Assembly: GCA_027307235.1 (NCBI GenBank)
Contig: DAHUXH010000002.1
Coordinates: 1-64,000, forward strand
Source of the DNA: Vulcanimicrobiota bacterium
Lineage (GTDB): Bacteria > Vulcanimicrobiota > Vulcanimicrobiia > Vulcanimicrobiales > Vulcanimicrobiaceae
Reading direction: 5' to 3'
DNA length: 64,000 bases
Shown here piece after piece: positions 1-9,346 of the stretch. The position numbers and the translations under genes were made by a program. The notes under the pieces were generated by a model. The model was not told where the DNA came from. It searched no databases and saw only the letters and a list, made by a program, of their open reading frames with translations. Within the stretch, counting starts at the first letter, position 1, and each line of letters begins with the position of its first letter.

Positions 1-1
1 G

Positions 2-967
2 AGCATTCCGGCGACGCCGGGCACGACCCCGGCGGTTGACGTGTTTACGATCACGCCAAAGAGATCGACCAGCGGCATCGGCGGTGGTGCCTGCGCGCTT
101 GCGTTTGCGAATGTGGCGGGAGCGATCGCGGTGCCGATTCATGTCGCCGGGCAACTCGTTGTGATTCCGGCGGCGATCACGATTGCGCAAGGCGGCGGCG
201 ACGTGGCGTTCGCGCCGCGTGAACGCACGCTAACGGCCCTGCTCAACACGCTCGTGGGCGGCGCTATCGCCGATGCAGCGACCACCTGTCCTGCGATCGC
301 CTACGCCGGACCCGGTTTCAGCAATCCCATTCAACCCGGCACACCCGCGGGCAACGCGCTCGGCATCGTCAACGACGCGGGCTGCTACGGCGCCATCAAC
401 ATCGCCGGCAGTCCAGTCGTCGCCCAAGCAAGCGAACCGGGATTTGTGGCGACGTATTTTTATCGGCCTGACACGTGCGAGTCAATGCTTCGGCAAGACG
501 GTTGGAGCGGCAACGCCGCTGGATCGAGCGGAAGTGCGGAAGTGGGTCTCTCAGTCACGCCTTCGGCAACGGTAGGACAAACGTGCAGTTTCACGATCAG
601 CGATGGTGGGAGCAACACCGCACCGCCAGCGGTCGGCGTGAATGTCGTTGGTTCGTGCAGCTACGACGCGCTCGGATACTGCGCAATCGTCACGGAGCAG
701 ACGAGCACAGCAGGTGGTCATCCGCGTCCTGGTCCAGGTTGTCCAGCCGGAGAAACCGGCGGACCGTTGATGTACTTCGCGTTCTCGTTTACTGAAGACG
801 TGTTTCACAACGGCGTGAAGGTCGGAACGTTCACCTTCAGTCGCCCGGAATGGGATGGATGCAGCAGTTTCTCAAATCCTGCGCCTACCGGCACATGGTC
901 ACCCGAGGATCCCGCTGCGCGATTCAACGATCCTGATTTAGCGAGCGACGCAATTCCGTTGCCGTGA
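2..967 (+). CDS. Hypothetical Cys-rich exported protein, 5' end outside window
   Basis: The reading frame is open from the left edge, so the true start lies outside the window; about 321 residues are visible. It is rich in Gly, Ala, Ser and Pro and carries at least eight scattered Cys (for example CSYDALGYC), which suits a disulfide-bonded exported protein. A GTG at 41 could be taken for a start, but in-frame codons continue before it. I recognise no domain. It ends 1 base before the stop of the convergent lipoprotein gene. Confidence 0.5.
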   Translation, partial: SIPATPGTTPAVDVFTITPKRSTSGIGGGACALAFANVAGAIAVPIHVAGQLVVIPAAITIAQGGGDVAFAPRERTLTALLNTLVGGAIADAATTCPAIAYAGPGFSNPIQPGTPAGNALGIVNDAGCYGAINIAGSPVVAQASEPGFVATYFYRPDTCESMLRQDGWSGNAAGSSGSAEVGLSVTPSATVGQTCSFTISDGGSNTAPPAVGVNVVGSCSYDALGYCAIVTEQTSTAGGHPRPGPGCPAGETGGPLMYFAFSFTEDVFHNGVKVGTFTFSRPEWDGCSSFSNPAPTGTWSPEDPAARFNDPDLASDAIPLP

Positions 968-968
968 A

Positions 969-1868
969 TCAGGGCCAGATCGGAACATTCGGGTCCGGCG
1001 TGAAGCGAGGATCGATCGGATATTCCATCACGCCGCTGTTCTTGAATTGGTTCGGTACGCCGAAGTCATGGTAGGTGCCGCCGAACCAAAGTGTATGTGA
1101 ATTCCTCGCATACGGATCGATATTGAGTAGATTGGTCAAAACCTCCGCACAGGATGTTCCGCCGCCAGGTGTTGTGTTGCCGGTAGTGAGAAAGCCGCCG
1201 AAACCAACAATCATACTGTTCAATACCGGGAAGTTCGGATTCAGGGCAAAAGCATTTTCGGCACGCACATTCTCAGTGAGCCATTCATCCACAACAACCG
1301 GTTGCAAGTTCAAGGTGGTGCGTTGTGCGTTGAAGGCTTGAATGCACGGCACTTCGTCGGTTGGGCTCAAGGTGTCGAGTCGGTAATCGCCGTCGAGTTC
1401 CATCGGTGCGGGGGTGATCGTCGGGATCGGCGGCAGCACCGGGGCGTGCAGAACTTGCGTGCCGCCGGTCAGCGTGATGTTGTCGTGAATGGTCGGGCGC
1501 GTGAGATCGGTGCTGGATTCGCTGCCGATGATCAGAAGATAGTGGCCGTTGGGAGCGGTGAACGCAAACGTGCCGTCCGGGGCGGTGGTGCCTTCGGGCA
1601 TCGGCGTTGCGCCGGCCGTCCACGGTGCGAGGCCCAGCTTTACGCCGCTAAGCGCGGCGCCGCTTGGGTCGTCGACGAGCCTGCCGCTTGCCGTCGTGCT
1701 GGTTGGCGCGAGCACGCAGTTCGGCGGCGTGCCGGTCATGCCGGCGGGACACGGCGTCGCGCCGCCGCCGTTTGAGCCGCTCGTTGAAGGCGGAGCGCCG
1801 CCTCCGCCGCACGCGAGCAACATGCTCGCACAGAACAGCGATGCTAGCGCCATCTTCACTACACCCAT
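969..1868 (-). CDS. Lipoprotein with carboxypeptidase-regulatory-like and CAP-like domains
   Basis: 299 residues. Residues 1-20 form a lipoprotein signal with lipobox LLAC (Cys20), followed by a Gly/Ser/Pro linker. Residues about 60-125 read like a carboxypeptidase-regulatory beta domain (SGRLVDDPSG..., then a DGTFAFTAPNG turn). From about residue 175 the pattern CIQAFNAQRTTLNLQP...LTENVRAEN resembles the first helix of CAP/SCP-type secreted domains, but I see no clear CAP histidine pair, so that part is tentative. It is probably anchored in a membrane facing the periplasm or outside. ATG at 1868 is used; a second ATG six codons in would keep the signal peptide. Confidence 0.5.
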   Translation of the reverse strand: MGVVKMALASLFCASMLLACGGGGAPPSTSGSNGGGATPCPAGMTGTPPNCVLAPTSTTASGRLVDDPSGAALSGVKLGLAPWTAGATPMPEGTTAPDGTFAFTAPNGHYLLIIGSESSTDLTRPTIHDNITLTGGTQVLHAPVLPPIPTITPAPMELDGDYRLDTLSPTDEVPCIQAFNAQRTTLNLQPVVVDEWLTENVRAENAFALNPNFPVLNSMIVGFGGFLTTGNTTPGGGTSCAEVLTNLLNIDPYARNSHTLWFGGTYHDFGVPNQFKNSGVMEYPIDPRFTPDPNVPIWP

Positions 1869-1954
1869 CTTGCAGGCGCTACTTTTTTACGAGCGGGGAC
1901 GCGCCCTTTTCGCTTTACAAAAACTCAATACGGCCGACGGCGACATCAAAGCAG

Positions 1955-2629
1955 CTACCGCTTGCGCGTTGCAGTGTAGCCTTGCGACGGCGCGTCCAGT
2001 TCGTCGACCACGAACGTATGCGGATCGTACCAGAGCGTGAAACTCGGCTGACCCGAAATATTGAGACTCACATCGTCCGCCGGCACGCCTGCGGGATGCG
2101 CAGGGTTCGCGTTGGCATCGACGGAGATCGGCAGCGCGCGGCCCACCAACGGCACGATGCCGGTCAGCGCGGCATCATGATCGGACTGCATGAGCGCCGG
2201 CAAAAAGAGCGGGCCCGACATCAGCGCGCCATCGAGAACAAAGAGACTCTTTGTTCCCGGCGCGAGAGCGAACGAAAGACTTCCTTGCGGCGACGTCTCC
2301 GTCGCGGAGGTTCCGGACACCAGCACGCTCGCCGAAATGTCAAGCGGACCCGTGTGGTACTTCGCCAGATAGACAGTCGGAATCAAGTCATCAGCGAGCG
2401 TAAGTTTGACTTCGCTATGAAGGCTGCGGCCGTTGAGGGTCGCGTCGGCGGTCTCGGTGACGTCGATGCCCTTGTCGCCATGCTTGACCGTGACGGTCGA
2501 TTGACCGGCCGGAGTTCCCGCCACGCTCGCCGTGTAGACGTAGGTGCCGTCGGGCGGCGACGACGCTGCGGCAGCGGCCGGCGCCGGCATCGCGCTCGCA
2601 AGCGCGAACAAGAGTGAAGCCACGAGCAT
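1955..2629 (-). CDS. Exported protein of unknown function
   Basis: 224 residues with a clear Sec signal peptide (MLVASLLFALASAMPAPAAA) and then a beta-rich body of short alternating strands (YVYTASVAGTPAGQSTVTV). The pattern recalls DUF3108-like periplasmic beta proteins, but I cannot assign a family. It lies between the CAP-like lipoprotein and the class V aminotransferase on the same strand, with gaps of 86 and 29 bases, so co-transcription is possible. No catalytic motif is seen. Confidence 0.5.
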   Translation of the reverse strand: MLVASLLFALASAMPAPAAAAASSPPDGTYVYTASVAGTPAGQSTVTVKHGDKGIDVTETADATLNGRSLHSEVKLTLADDLIPTVYLAKYHTGPLDISASVLVSGTSATETSPQGSLSFALAPGTKSLFVLDGALMSGPLFLPALMQSDHDAALTGIVPLVGRALPISVDANANPAHPAGVPADDVSLNISGQPSFTLWYDPHTFVVDELDAPSQGYTATRKR

Positions 2630-2658
2630 GGCGTTGTCGTTCCTTTCAGTGGTTGAGG

Positions 2659-3810
2659 CTAGACGATGGTGCGAGCATGGTGCGTATCGCGCACCGCGGC
2701 GACGTAGGCATCGATCTCATCAACGGTGTTGTACCCGTGCGGCGCCACGCGAATGCCGGTTGGACGCCACGTCGTGACAAACCCTCTGCGCTGCAGCGCT
2801 CGGCCGAATTCGATGGGATCGACGCCGTCGAACGTGTAGGTGACGATTCCCGACGAGATGCCCTCGCCGCGCACGGTGCGCAGGGTGGCCCCGAGCGAGC
2901 GCAGGCCGTCATAGAGGCGATCGGTCAAGGCAAGCACGTGCGCGGCCACCGCACGCCGGTCGTGCGCTTCCAGAAACTCCATCGAGGTCGCGAGCGAGAG
3001 CGCTCCGATGAAGTTCGGCGTTCCGCCCTCGAATCGCGCGGCGTCGCTGGCAAGCGGCTGGTCGTGATTGTCAAAATCCCAAATGTCGGCGACGCTGCGC
3101 CAACCGGGCGCGGCCAGTTCGAGCCGATCGAGCAGATCCGGCGAGAGATAGACAAAGCCGACGCCTTGCAACGCGAGCAGCCATTTCGCACCGCTGGCGT
3201 AGAGCGCGTCGATGCCGGCCGCCCGCACATCGAGCGGAAAGGCACCCAATCCTTGGATCGCATCGACGCAGAACAGCGCGCCGGAGTCATGCGCGATCTC
3301 TGCCAGCGCGGGCAGATCGAGCATGTAACCGTCGTGATATGCCACCCACGACACCGCCACGATCCGCACGCGATCGTTCATCATCGCGCGCAGCACGTCG
3401 GGCGTCAAACGCCGCGCGGGCGAATCGACAGAGCGAATGATCACGCCGCGTTTTTGCAACGCGAGCCACGGATAGAGGTTGGCCGGAAACTCGTCGCGCG
3501 GCACGACGATCTCATCGCCGGCCTTCCAGTCGAGACCGCTAGCGATGATGTTGGCACCGTCGCCGGTGTTGCGCAACACGGCGACGGTGCCGTCGCGCGC
3601 GCCGATGAAGCCCGCGATCCGCGCGCGAAACTCCGGCATACGGTTCTCGTACGGATAGACGCCGAGCACGCCCGCCTGTGCTTGGGCGTCGATGAAGACC
3701 TTCAGCGCCTCACGGGTGCGGAGCGGCGGAACGCCGGTCGCGGCATGATTGAGATAGACGTAACGATCGGTGACGGCAAACTCAGAGCGCGGAAGCGGCG
3801 GCTGCGTCAC
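2659..3810 (-). CDS. Class V PLP aminotransferase (cysteine desulfurase / isopenicillin N epimerase-like)
   Basis: 383 residues with fold-type I PLP features: an N-terminal YLNHAATG motif, VDAIQGLG with Asp183 to pair with the pyridine nitrogen, and the Schiff-base lysine in YASGAKWLL (Lys209). The C-terminal substrate-binding domain ends in a GIRVAPHGYN motif. No Cys-containing sulfur-transfer loop is evident, so the substrate is uncertain; selenocysteine lyase- or epimerase-like members of the family are alternatives. The start codon overlaps the phoU stop (ATGA), which argues for a phoU-aminotransferase transcript. Confidence 0.8.
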   Translation of the reverse strand: MTQPPLPRSEFAVTDRYVYLNHAATGVPPLRTREALKVFIDAQAQAGVLGVYPYENRMPEFRARIAGFIGARDGTVAVLRNTGDGANIIASGLDWKAGDEIVVPRDEFPANLYPWLALQKRGVIIRSVDSPARRLTPDVLRAMMNDRVRIVAVSWVAYHDGYMLDLPALAEIAHDSGALFCVDAIQGLGAFPLDVRAAGIDALYASGAKWLLALQGVGFVYLSPDLLDRLELAAPGWRSVADIWDFDNHDQPLASDAARFEGGTPNFIGALSLATSMEFLEAHDRRAVAAHVLALTDRLYDGLRSLGATLRTVRGEGISSGIVTYTFDGVDPIEFGRALQRRGFVTTWRPTGIRVAPHGYNTVDEIDAYVAAVRDTHHARTIV

Positions 3811-4442
3811 GCCGATCCGAGCATCTGGCGCGTGTGCCAGGCGATATTGCTCGCGCGATCGCCGACTCGTTCGATGCTCGCGAGCACGAAGAGATAGCGC
3901 GTGCCCGGCCGGATCAACTCGGGATCGGACTGCATCTCCTTCTGCAGCAGTTTGATGCTGCGCTTGTAGAGCTTGTCGATCTCGTCGTCACGCTCGATGA
4001 CTTCTTGCGCCAGCTCGTCGTTGCGCTCCGTATATGCGCGCATCGCATCGATCAGCATCGCGTGAGCGAGGGTGGCGATGCGGTCGATCTCGACCGTCTG
4101 CGGACGAAGCGGCAAGTCGGCGAGCTTGATGGCGTTCTTCGCGATCTCGACGGCATGGTCGCCGATGCGTTCCAGGTCGGTCGCGATCTCCAGCATGGCC
4201 GCGATCTCGCGCAGTTCGCCGGCGACCGGCTGCTGGCGCCAGATCAGCTCGATGCAGGCCGCTTCGACCTTGCGGCGGAGGTCGTCGACCGAGTCGTCAC
4301 CGGCGACGACCTGAGCACCGGCCGAGGCATCACGATGCTCGAGCGCATCGACCGCGATGCGAATGCTCTCGCTCGCGATGGCGCCGAGCCGAATGACGTC
4401 GAGCCTGGTGGCATCCAACGCCTCGTGGTAGACGGTGCGCAC
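3807..4442 (-). CDS. phoU: PhoU phosphate signalling protein
   Basis: 211 residues made of two PhoU three-helix repeats, each with the metal-binding signature (DLERIGDHAVEIAKN in repeat 1, ERVGDRASNIAWH in repeat 2). PhoU links the Pst phosphate transporter to the PhoR/PhoB-type system and dampens phosphate starvation responses. The start is GTG with GGAGG 11 bases upstream. The gene stands alone here, more than 30 kb from pstSCA. A sigma70-like promoter sits upstream (4502-4531). Confidence 0.92.
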   Translation of the reverse strand: MRTVYHEALDATRLDVIRLGAIASESIRIAVDALEHRDASAGAQVVAGDDSVDDLRRKVEAACIELIWRQQPVAGELREIAAMLEIATDLERIGDHAVEIAKNAIKLADLPLRPQTVEIDRIATLAHAMLIDAMRAYTERNDELAQEVIERDDEIDKLYKRSIKLLQKEMQSDPELIRPGTRYLFVLASIERVGDRASNIAWHTRQMLGSA

Positions 4443-4501
4443 GGTGTTTTCAACCTCCTAGCGAGAAAAGAAAAAAAGGAGCGGCGAGGCTACCGTTGGC
4501 A

Positions 4502-4531
4502 AGTATAGTCGCAGAGGCAGGTTCCCCGCAA
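4502..4531 (-). promoter_or_regulatory. Putative phoU promoter
   Basis: Read on the minus strand, TTGCGG (4531-4526), an 18-base spacer and TATACT (4507-4502) lie about 60 bases before the phoU GTG. The -10 box is strong; the -35 box matches four of six consensus bases. Confidence 0.5.
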
Positions 4532-4588
4532 CGGAACGAGGGGACCTCCGCTCTTCATATTCCCTTAAACTACGGAAGGAACTTTCTC

Positions 4589-5443
4589 GTGGCAGAGATT
4601 CGCACGGTCGGCGTCTGCGGCGCCGGTTTGATGGGCAACGGTATCGCGCAGACCTGCGCCGCCGCCGGCCTGAACGTCGTGCTGATGGAAGTCGCCGACG
4701 CACCCCTCCAGCGCGGCATGGCGTCGATCGGCAAATCGCTCGATAAGTTTGTCGAGAAGGGCAAACTCTCGCAGAGCGATCGCGATGCGACGATGGCGCG
4801 GATCACGGCGACGACCAACGTCGCGGACATGAAGAACTGCGACCTCGTCATCGAGGCCATCGTCGAGAATGTCGAGGCCAAGATCGACCTTTTCCGCAAG
4901 CTCGACGATCTGCTCGCCGCGCACGCGATCATCTGCACCAACACCTCGAGTCTGTGTGTGATCGAACTGGCCGCCGCGACCAAACGCCCCAACCGTGTCG
5001 CCGGCCTGCACTTCTTCAACCCCGTGCCGATCATGAAACTGGTCGAGGTCGTCAAGACGATCGCGACCACGCAGGACGTCATCGATGCGCTGTACGCATT
5101 CGGTCAAAAGCTCGGGAAGGAACCGATTCTCGCACAAGACACGCCGGGCTTCGTCGTCAACCGGCTGCTCGTGCCGTATCTGCTCTATGCGATTCGCTGC
5201 CTCGAAGGGGGTCTTGCGAGCAAAGAAGACATCGACAAGGGCATGAAGCTCGGCTGCGGCTACCCGATGGGTCCTTTCGAATTGCTCGACTTCGTCGGTC
5301 TCGACACGACGTACTACATCGCTCAGATCATGTTCGACGAATTCAAAGACCCGATGATGGCGCCGCCGCCGCTACTCAAGCGCATGGTGCTGGCCGGACG
5401 CTATGGCCGCAAGACCGGAAAAGGCTTCTACGACTATGACTAG
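4589..5443 (+). CDS. hbd: 3-hydroxybutyryl-CoA (3-hydroxyacyl-CoA) dehydrogenase
   Basis: NAD(P)-dependent oxidation of 3-hydroxyacyl-CoA to 3-ketoacyl-CoA. With the GTG start at 4589 the protein has 284 residues, the usual length, and starts right before the Rossmann motif GVCGAGLMGNGIA (GxGxxG). A reading from 4496 adds an N-terminal tail with no family counterpart; GGAAGGA just upstream of 4589 supports the shorter form. The catalytic His lies in GLHFFNPV, followed by QDTPGFVVNR and the C-terminal domain motif GYPMGPFELLDFVGLD. The last eight bases overlap the crotonase start, so the two are translationally coupled and catalyse consecutive steps. Confidence 0.92.
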   Translation: MAEIRTVGVCGAGLMGNGIAQTCAAAGLNVVLMEVADAPLQRGMASIGKSLDKFVEKGKLSQSDRDATMARITATTNVADMKNCDLVIEAIVENVEAKIDLFRKLDDLLAAHAIICTNTSSLCVIELAAATKRPNRVAGLHFFNPVPIMKLVEVVKTIATTQDVIDALYAFGQKLGKEPILAQDTPGFVVNRLLVPYLLYAIRCLEGGLASKEDIDKGMKLGCGYPMGPFELLDFVGLDTTYYIAQIMFDEFKDPMMAPPPLLKRMVLAGRYGRKTGKGFYDYD

Positions 5444-6230
5444 TACGCAATTTGCGAACATCACCGTCGACGGCGACGGTGCGGTCGCCGTCATCACGCT
5501 CAATCGGCCGAGCGTGCTCAATGCCCTCAATGCGCAGCTCCTCGGCGAACTGTCGCTCGCGCTCTTCGAGTTGGAACGCCACGCCGACGTGCGCGCGATC
5601 GTGCTCACCGGCTCGGGCGAGAAGGCCTTCGCGGCAGGGGCGGACATCGGCGAACTCAACGCGCTCGCAAGCGCGGTGGAAGGCGCCGACAAGGCGCGCA
5701 CCGGCCAAGCGCTCACGCTGCAGATCGAGAAGATGCGTACGCCGGTGATCGCCGCGATCAACGGTTTTGCGCTCGGCGGCGGTTGCGAGCTTGCAATGGC
5801 GTGCGATTTTCGTATCGCGAGCGAGAACGCGAAGTTCGGACAACCCGAAGTCAATCTCGGGTTGATTCCCGGCTACGGGGGCTCGCAGCGCACGACGCGC
5901 TTGCTCGGACGGGGTGCCGCGATGTATCTCTGCTTGACCGGCGAGATCATCGATGCCAACGAAGCGCTGCGCATCGGCCTGGTGCAAAAAGTCGTGCCAC
6001 TCGCCGATCTTCTCGGGGAGGCCAAGCGACTAGCAAACGTGATCGCCGCCAAGGCGCCGCTTGCGATCGCATCCTGCAAGCGCGCCATCGCCAACGGCGA
6101 GCACCTTCCGCTCGCCGAGGCTCTCGAAATCGAAGCGCTCGAATTCGGCACCCTCACCAACACCGCCGACTTCAAAGAAGGCACCAGCGCTTTCCTAGAA
6201 AAGCGCAAACCCACCTGGAAAAACGTCTAG
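5436..6230 (+). CDS. Enoyl-CoA hydratase (crotonase)
   Basis: 264 residues starting at ATG 5436, overlapping the dehydrogenase stop. Crotonase-fold hallmarks: oxyanion-hole segment FAAGADIGEL, then NGFALGGGCELAMACD with the first catalytic Glu, and GQPEVNLGLIPGYGGSQR with the second catalytic Glu. It hydrates trans-2-enoyl-CoA to 3-hydroxyacyl-CoA, feeding the neighbouring dehydrogenase. A thiolase at 12-13 kb could complete the cycle. A strong terminator follows the stop. Confidence 0.92.
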   Translation: MTSTQFANITVDGDGAVAVITLNRPSVLNALNAQLLGELSLALFELERHADVRAIVLTGSGEKAFAAGADIGELNALASAVEGADKARTGQALTLQIEKMRTPVIAAINGFALGGGCELAMACDFRIASENAKFGQPEVNLGLIPGYGGSQRTTRLLGRGAAMYLCLTGEIIDANEALRIGLVQKVVPLADLLGEAKRLANVIAAKAPLAIASCKRAIANGEHLPLAEALEIEALEFGTLTNTADFKEGTSAFLEKRKPTWKNV

Positions 6231-6244
6231 ATTGACCGGCACGT

Positions 6245-6282
6245 CGAGGGGACGAACCCGCGAGATCGGGCTCGTCCCCTCG
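6245..6282. terminator. Bidirectional intrinsic terminator
   Basis: A hairpin with an 11-bp perfect outer stem (CGAGGGGACGA / TCGTCCCCTCG), one A/C mismatch, an inner CCCG/CGGG stem and a CGAGAT loop, then TCTTT. It lies between the convergent crotonase and TonB-receptor genes and can serve both. Confidence 0.8.
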
Positions 6283-6285
6283 TCT

Positions 6286-9027
6286 TTAGTTACCGACGCG
6301 CGCGTGAAGTTGCAGCCGGAACGTTCTCGGTGCAATCGCGTACCGGTTCGTCGACGTCGATCCGTAGGACGGAAGCGCACCCGCCGTTTGAACTCCATAG
6401 GTAACGCTGGAGAAGCCGCCGTTGAGAACGCCGCTTGCTATCTGCGTCCCGGACATCTGATTGAACAGATTTTCCGCCGATAATTGCAGGCTGTACGTCG
6501 GTGTGAGGTCGTAGTGCAATGAGGACATGAACGTGGTGAAACCCGGACCATTCGTCCAGTTGTTCGTGCCGGTCAATTGTGCGCCGAAGGAACCACCAAG
6601 GCCATGCCGCCCCTGGTACGTCACTTCACCGTAGGCCTGCGTGTAGGGGATTGATTGGTCACCGTCGAGTTGCTTTCCGTTGATGAGCGACGACGGAGCC
6701 GTGAAAAACGAACTCGGCAATTGATCGAGGTACGCACGCTGGAACGTAGCCGCCGCCCGGTATCCGAACCCGGTCGTGCGCACGTGTGAAATCGACAGCT
6801 CCATTCCGTAGTTGCGCTCGATCGGCGCATTGACGGGAAAGGTCATCTTCCCGAAGTACGTCAGTGAAATCGGATTTACACCGAGTCCGAAGAAGCTCGG
6901 ATCCCACTGTCTGACGTTCGACGCGAAGACGTCGTGAATCGTGTTGTCGAATCCGTCGATCGCGACGACGGTGCCGTTCGATAGCCGATGATCGACGCCA
7001 AGATCGTAGGCGACCGTGGTTTCCGGACGGAGGTCAGGATTCTTATTCACGACGACCCCTTGTGGTGACAGAAAATTCTGCAAAAGGACCGGCCCGGAAA
7101 CGAGGAGCGCGTACGGAAGTGTAATCGAAGAACCGCCGCTGAACCGGACGCTCGTGTTATGTCCGGCTTGCCATGTGAGTCCTAGGTGAGTGTCATCGTG
7201 CCCGTACTTCCGATTCGCGGGCGTGGTCACTTCGGAAAAGGTGTTCTTCACGTCACTGACCGAAAGCACGGTCGTTCCGAACCCTAGATTCCATCCGGTA
7301 TAGTAGTTTCCGAGGACCAATCCAAGTTTGCTCGTGAGCGGCAGCGTCGTGGTCGCCGACCAGTCGTAATACCGGGCGAGCGTCGGCGTAATCTCCGGAA
7401 GATATCCTGTCACGGCTCCCAGCGTTCCATCTTGAGCGCGGGCTGGATTGCCGCTCGACAGTTCCGTTTCATCGGAGCGATAGTCGTAGCTAAGATTGAG
7501 GGTCGCGTCGCCGTATGGATGAATCCACGTGAGCGTCGTACCGTGCAGGCGATCGAGCTCCTGTTGTGCTTCGTCTTGACCGCTGAATGGCACGATACAG
7601 GGCTGCGCGGCGCTACAACCGTTTCCGGTTGTTACCGCCATCCATGACGATCCGCTCGTCGTGTCTGGTCCAAAGTGCCTTCTCGTGCCATCGACCGAGT
7701 TGAAAATGTTCCCGCCGTACGGCCGCACGAGCAGCGTGTCGTTACCGATCGCAGTCCGCAGCTCTGCTTCGAACAGCGGTTGATTCGTTTGGACGTTCGT
7801 GTTTTGCGAAAACGTGTACGTGTCGATCGTCTTACCGATAAGATTTGCATACAACGGCGACGTGACGACCACACCGTTGCTATTCGTCGTGGAAGCAACG
7901 ATCGTCCGTTTACCGTCATAGGTTCCGAACGCCCCGGCTGCTTCGCCGTACGTTCCGTGAATACCGATATATCCGAGCGTCAGCGACGTGCTTCCCTTGA
8001 AGCGGTAGCGCAGCTTCGCCAAGTCGCTGCCGAGCACGAGCGGCGAATCCAAAGGCTCGAAGTTCGCGAGCACTGCCGTGCCGTCGGGATTGGGAACGAC
8101 GTTTGCGACGCTCATGCCGCTGCCCGGGCCGTTATAGCCGTAGATGTTATGCTCGAGGACGTAGCTCAAGCGATCGTTCGTTAGAGCATTCCCCGAAAGG
8201 GCAACGGTGGAGTATTGCCCACCGCGATCATCAGACCCGACGACCACATCCGTGCGATTCGTCCGGGTGAAATCGCGCGTACGCAAATTTACCGTTCCGA
8301 ACGCCGACTCACCCGCGTTGGCGCCGCTGATCCCGGCACCCTTGACGATTTCAAGGCTGTCGAAAAGCGGGAAGGACGCGTACGAGGTATTCCAGCGACC
8401 GGTGGCGCCCGCGCTGATGGGGTGCCCGTCGATCTGAACCCGCGTCTCGATCGTGCCGCCTCGGATGACGAAACTTGAGTCGGGAACGTCGCCGATCGGA
8501 TGCGCGAGTGTCGCGCCCGGCAACTGCGTCGCGAAATTCCGCAGGTCGACCGAAGGCTGCCGCGCGATCACGTCGTTCGAGAGCGTGCTGAGCGCCGATG
8601 CGCTTGTGTTCGGCGGTGCGGAGCCGGTCGTCGTCGCACGACCCACACTTACCGACGACAAATTTGCGTAGGTCATCGAAAGCGCTACCACCTTCACGCC
8701 TCCCCCATCGACCACGATCCCGAGCGCAGCAGCAGGGGTGTAGCCGCCCTTTCGCACGATCATGTCGTACGACCCGGGAGCAAGCGCCATGGTAAACGTC
8801 CCATCGGCGCCCGTCATGACGGTCTTCTCTTCGCTGCCGCTCACCGAGACGGTTGCGCCGCCGATCGGCGCATTGCGTGCATCGGTGATCGTTCCGCTGA
8901 TCGTGCCTTCGGCGGACGTGTCGGTGTGTGCGGGGGGCACGGTCTGCGCAACCACCGCCGTACATGGGTACAGGATACTCAACGCTGCGGCGAGCGCAAC
9001 GGCGATGCGGGGGGAACGTGTATGCAT
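6286..9027 (-). CDS. TonB-dependent outer-membrane receptor with N-terminal carboxypeptidase-like domain
   Basis: About 913 residues. A Sec signal peptide is followed by a carboxypeptidase-regulatory-like domain (residues about 40-120, GTISGTITDARNAPIGGATVSV and a DGTFTMALAPGSYD turn). Next come a plug domain (VIRGGTIETRVQIDGHPIS; LEIVKGAGISGANAGESAFGTVNLRT) and a beta barrel ending in a C-terminal strand (FRLQLHARVGN). Such receptors import bulky solutes across the outer membrane using TonB energy; the substrate is not readable. ATG 9027 is preferred over ATG 9033 because AAAGGA then sits at normal spacing. It is the last gene of an apparent chemoreceptor-TonB-receptor operon. Confidence 0.88.
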   Translation of the reverse strand: MHTRSPRIAVALAAALSILYPCTAVVAQTVPPAHTDTSAEGTISGTITDARNAPIGGATVSVSGSEEKTVMTGADGTFTMALAPGSYDMIVRKGGYTPAAALGIVVDGGGVKVVALSMTYANLSSVSVGRATTTGSAPPNTSASALSTLSNDVIARQPSVDLRNFATQLPGATLAHPIGDVPDSSFVIRGGTIETRVQIDGHPISAGATGRWNTSYASFPLFDSLEIVKGAGISGANAGESAFGTVNLRTRDFTRTNRTDVVVGSDDRGGQYSTVALSGNALTNDRLSYVLEHNIYGYNGPGSGMSVANVVPNPDGTAVLANFEPLDSPLVLGSDLAKLRYRFKGSTSLTLGYIGIHGTYGEAAGAFGTYDGKRTIVASTTNSNGVVVTSPLYANLIGKTIDTYTFSQNTNVQTNQPLFEAELRTAIGNDTLLVRPYGGNIFNSVDGTRRHFGPDTTSGSSWMAVTTGNGCSAAQPCIVPFSGQDEAQQELDRLHGTTLTWIHPYGDATLNLSYDYRSDETELSSGNPARAQDGTLGAVTGYLPEITPTLARYYDWSATTTLPLTSKLGLVLGNYYTGWNLGFGTTVLSVSDVKNTFSEVTTPANRKYGHDDTHLGLTWQAGHNTSVRFSGGSSITLPYALLVSGPVLLQNFLSPQGVVVNKNPDLRPETTVAYDLGVDHRLSNGTVVAIDGFDNTIHDVFASNVRQWDPSFFGLGVNPISLTYFGKMTFPVNAPIERNYGMELSISHVRTTGFGYRAAATFQRAYLDQLPSSFFTAPSSLINGKQLDGDQSIPYTQAYGEVTYQGRHGLGGSFGAQLTGTNNWTNGPGFTTFMSSLHYDLTPTYSLQLSAENLFNQMSGTQIASGVLNGGFSSVTYGVQTAGALPSYGSTSTNRYAIAPRTFRLQLHARVGN

Positions 9028-9052
9028 ATTCATTCCTTTGCGTGATTGGGGC

Positions 9053-9340
9053 TTATTCGGGGCGCAGATCGACGACCATCACATAGATGGACGCGGTGGG
9101 CTTACAGTCTTCGGTCGCCGGTTTGTAGGTCGAATCTCGTGCCGCTTTGAGCGCCGCCTGATCCAGCACGCCGGCGCCGGCGGACTTTTGAATCGTCACT
9201 TTGGTCACCTTACCGTTTGCGTCCAACTCAACTTTCGCGATTGCCGTGCCTTCGAGATGCGCATCGCGCGCCGCGTCGGGATAGACGACATCGGCTCGTT
9301 GGAGAATAGAAGCGGCGGTTGGGGGACACGCTGGCGTCAT
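9053..9340 (-). CDS. Small TonB C-terminal-domain protein
   Basis: 95 residues covering essentially one TonB C-terminal domain: YPDAARDAHLEGTAIAKVELD, then KVTIQKSAGAGVLDQAALKAARDSTYKP. This domain contacts the TonB box of outer-membrane receptors. There is no N-terminal membrane anchor or signal peptide, unlike classic TonB, so how it reaches the periplasm is unclear. It starts 6 bases after the chemoreceptor stop and ends 25 bases before the receptor start, which ties all three to one transcript. Confidence 0.75.
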   Translation of the reverse strand: MTPACPPTAASILQRADVVYPDAARDAHLEGTAIAKVELDANGKVTKVTIQKSAGAGVLDQAALKAARDSTYKPATEDCKPTASIYVMVVDLRPE

Positions 9341-9346
9341 GAAACG

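Noticed and set aside
2614-3897. 427-codon plus-strand frame opposite the aminotransferase
   Set aside because: Shadow frame; the opposite strand shows full PLP-enzyme motifs.
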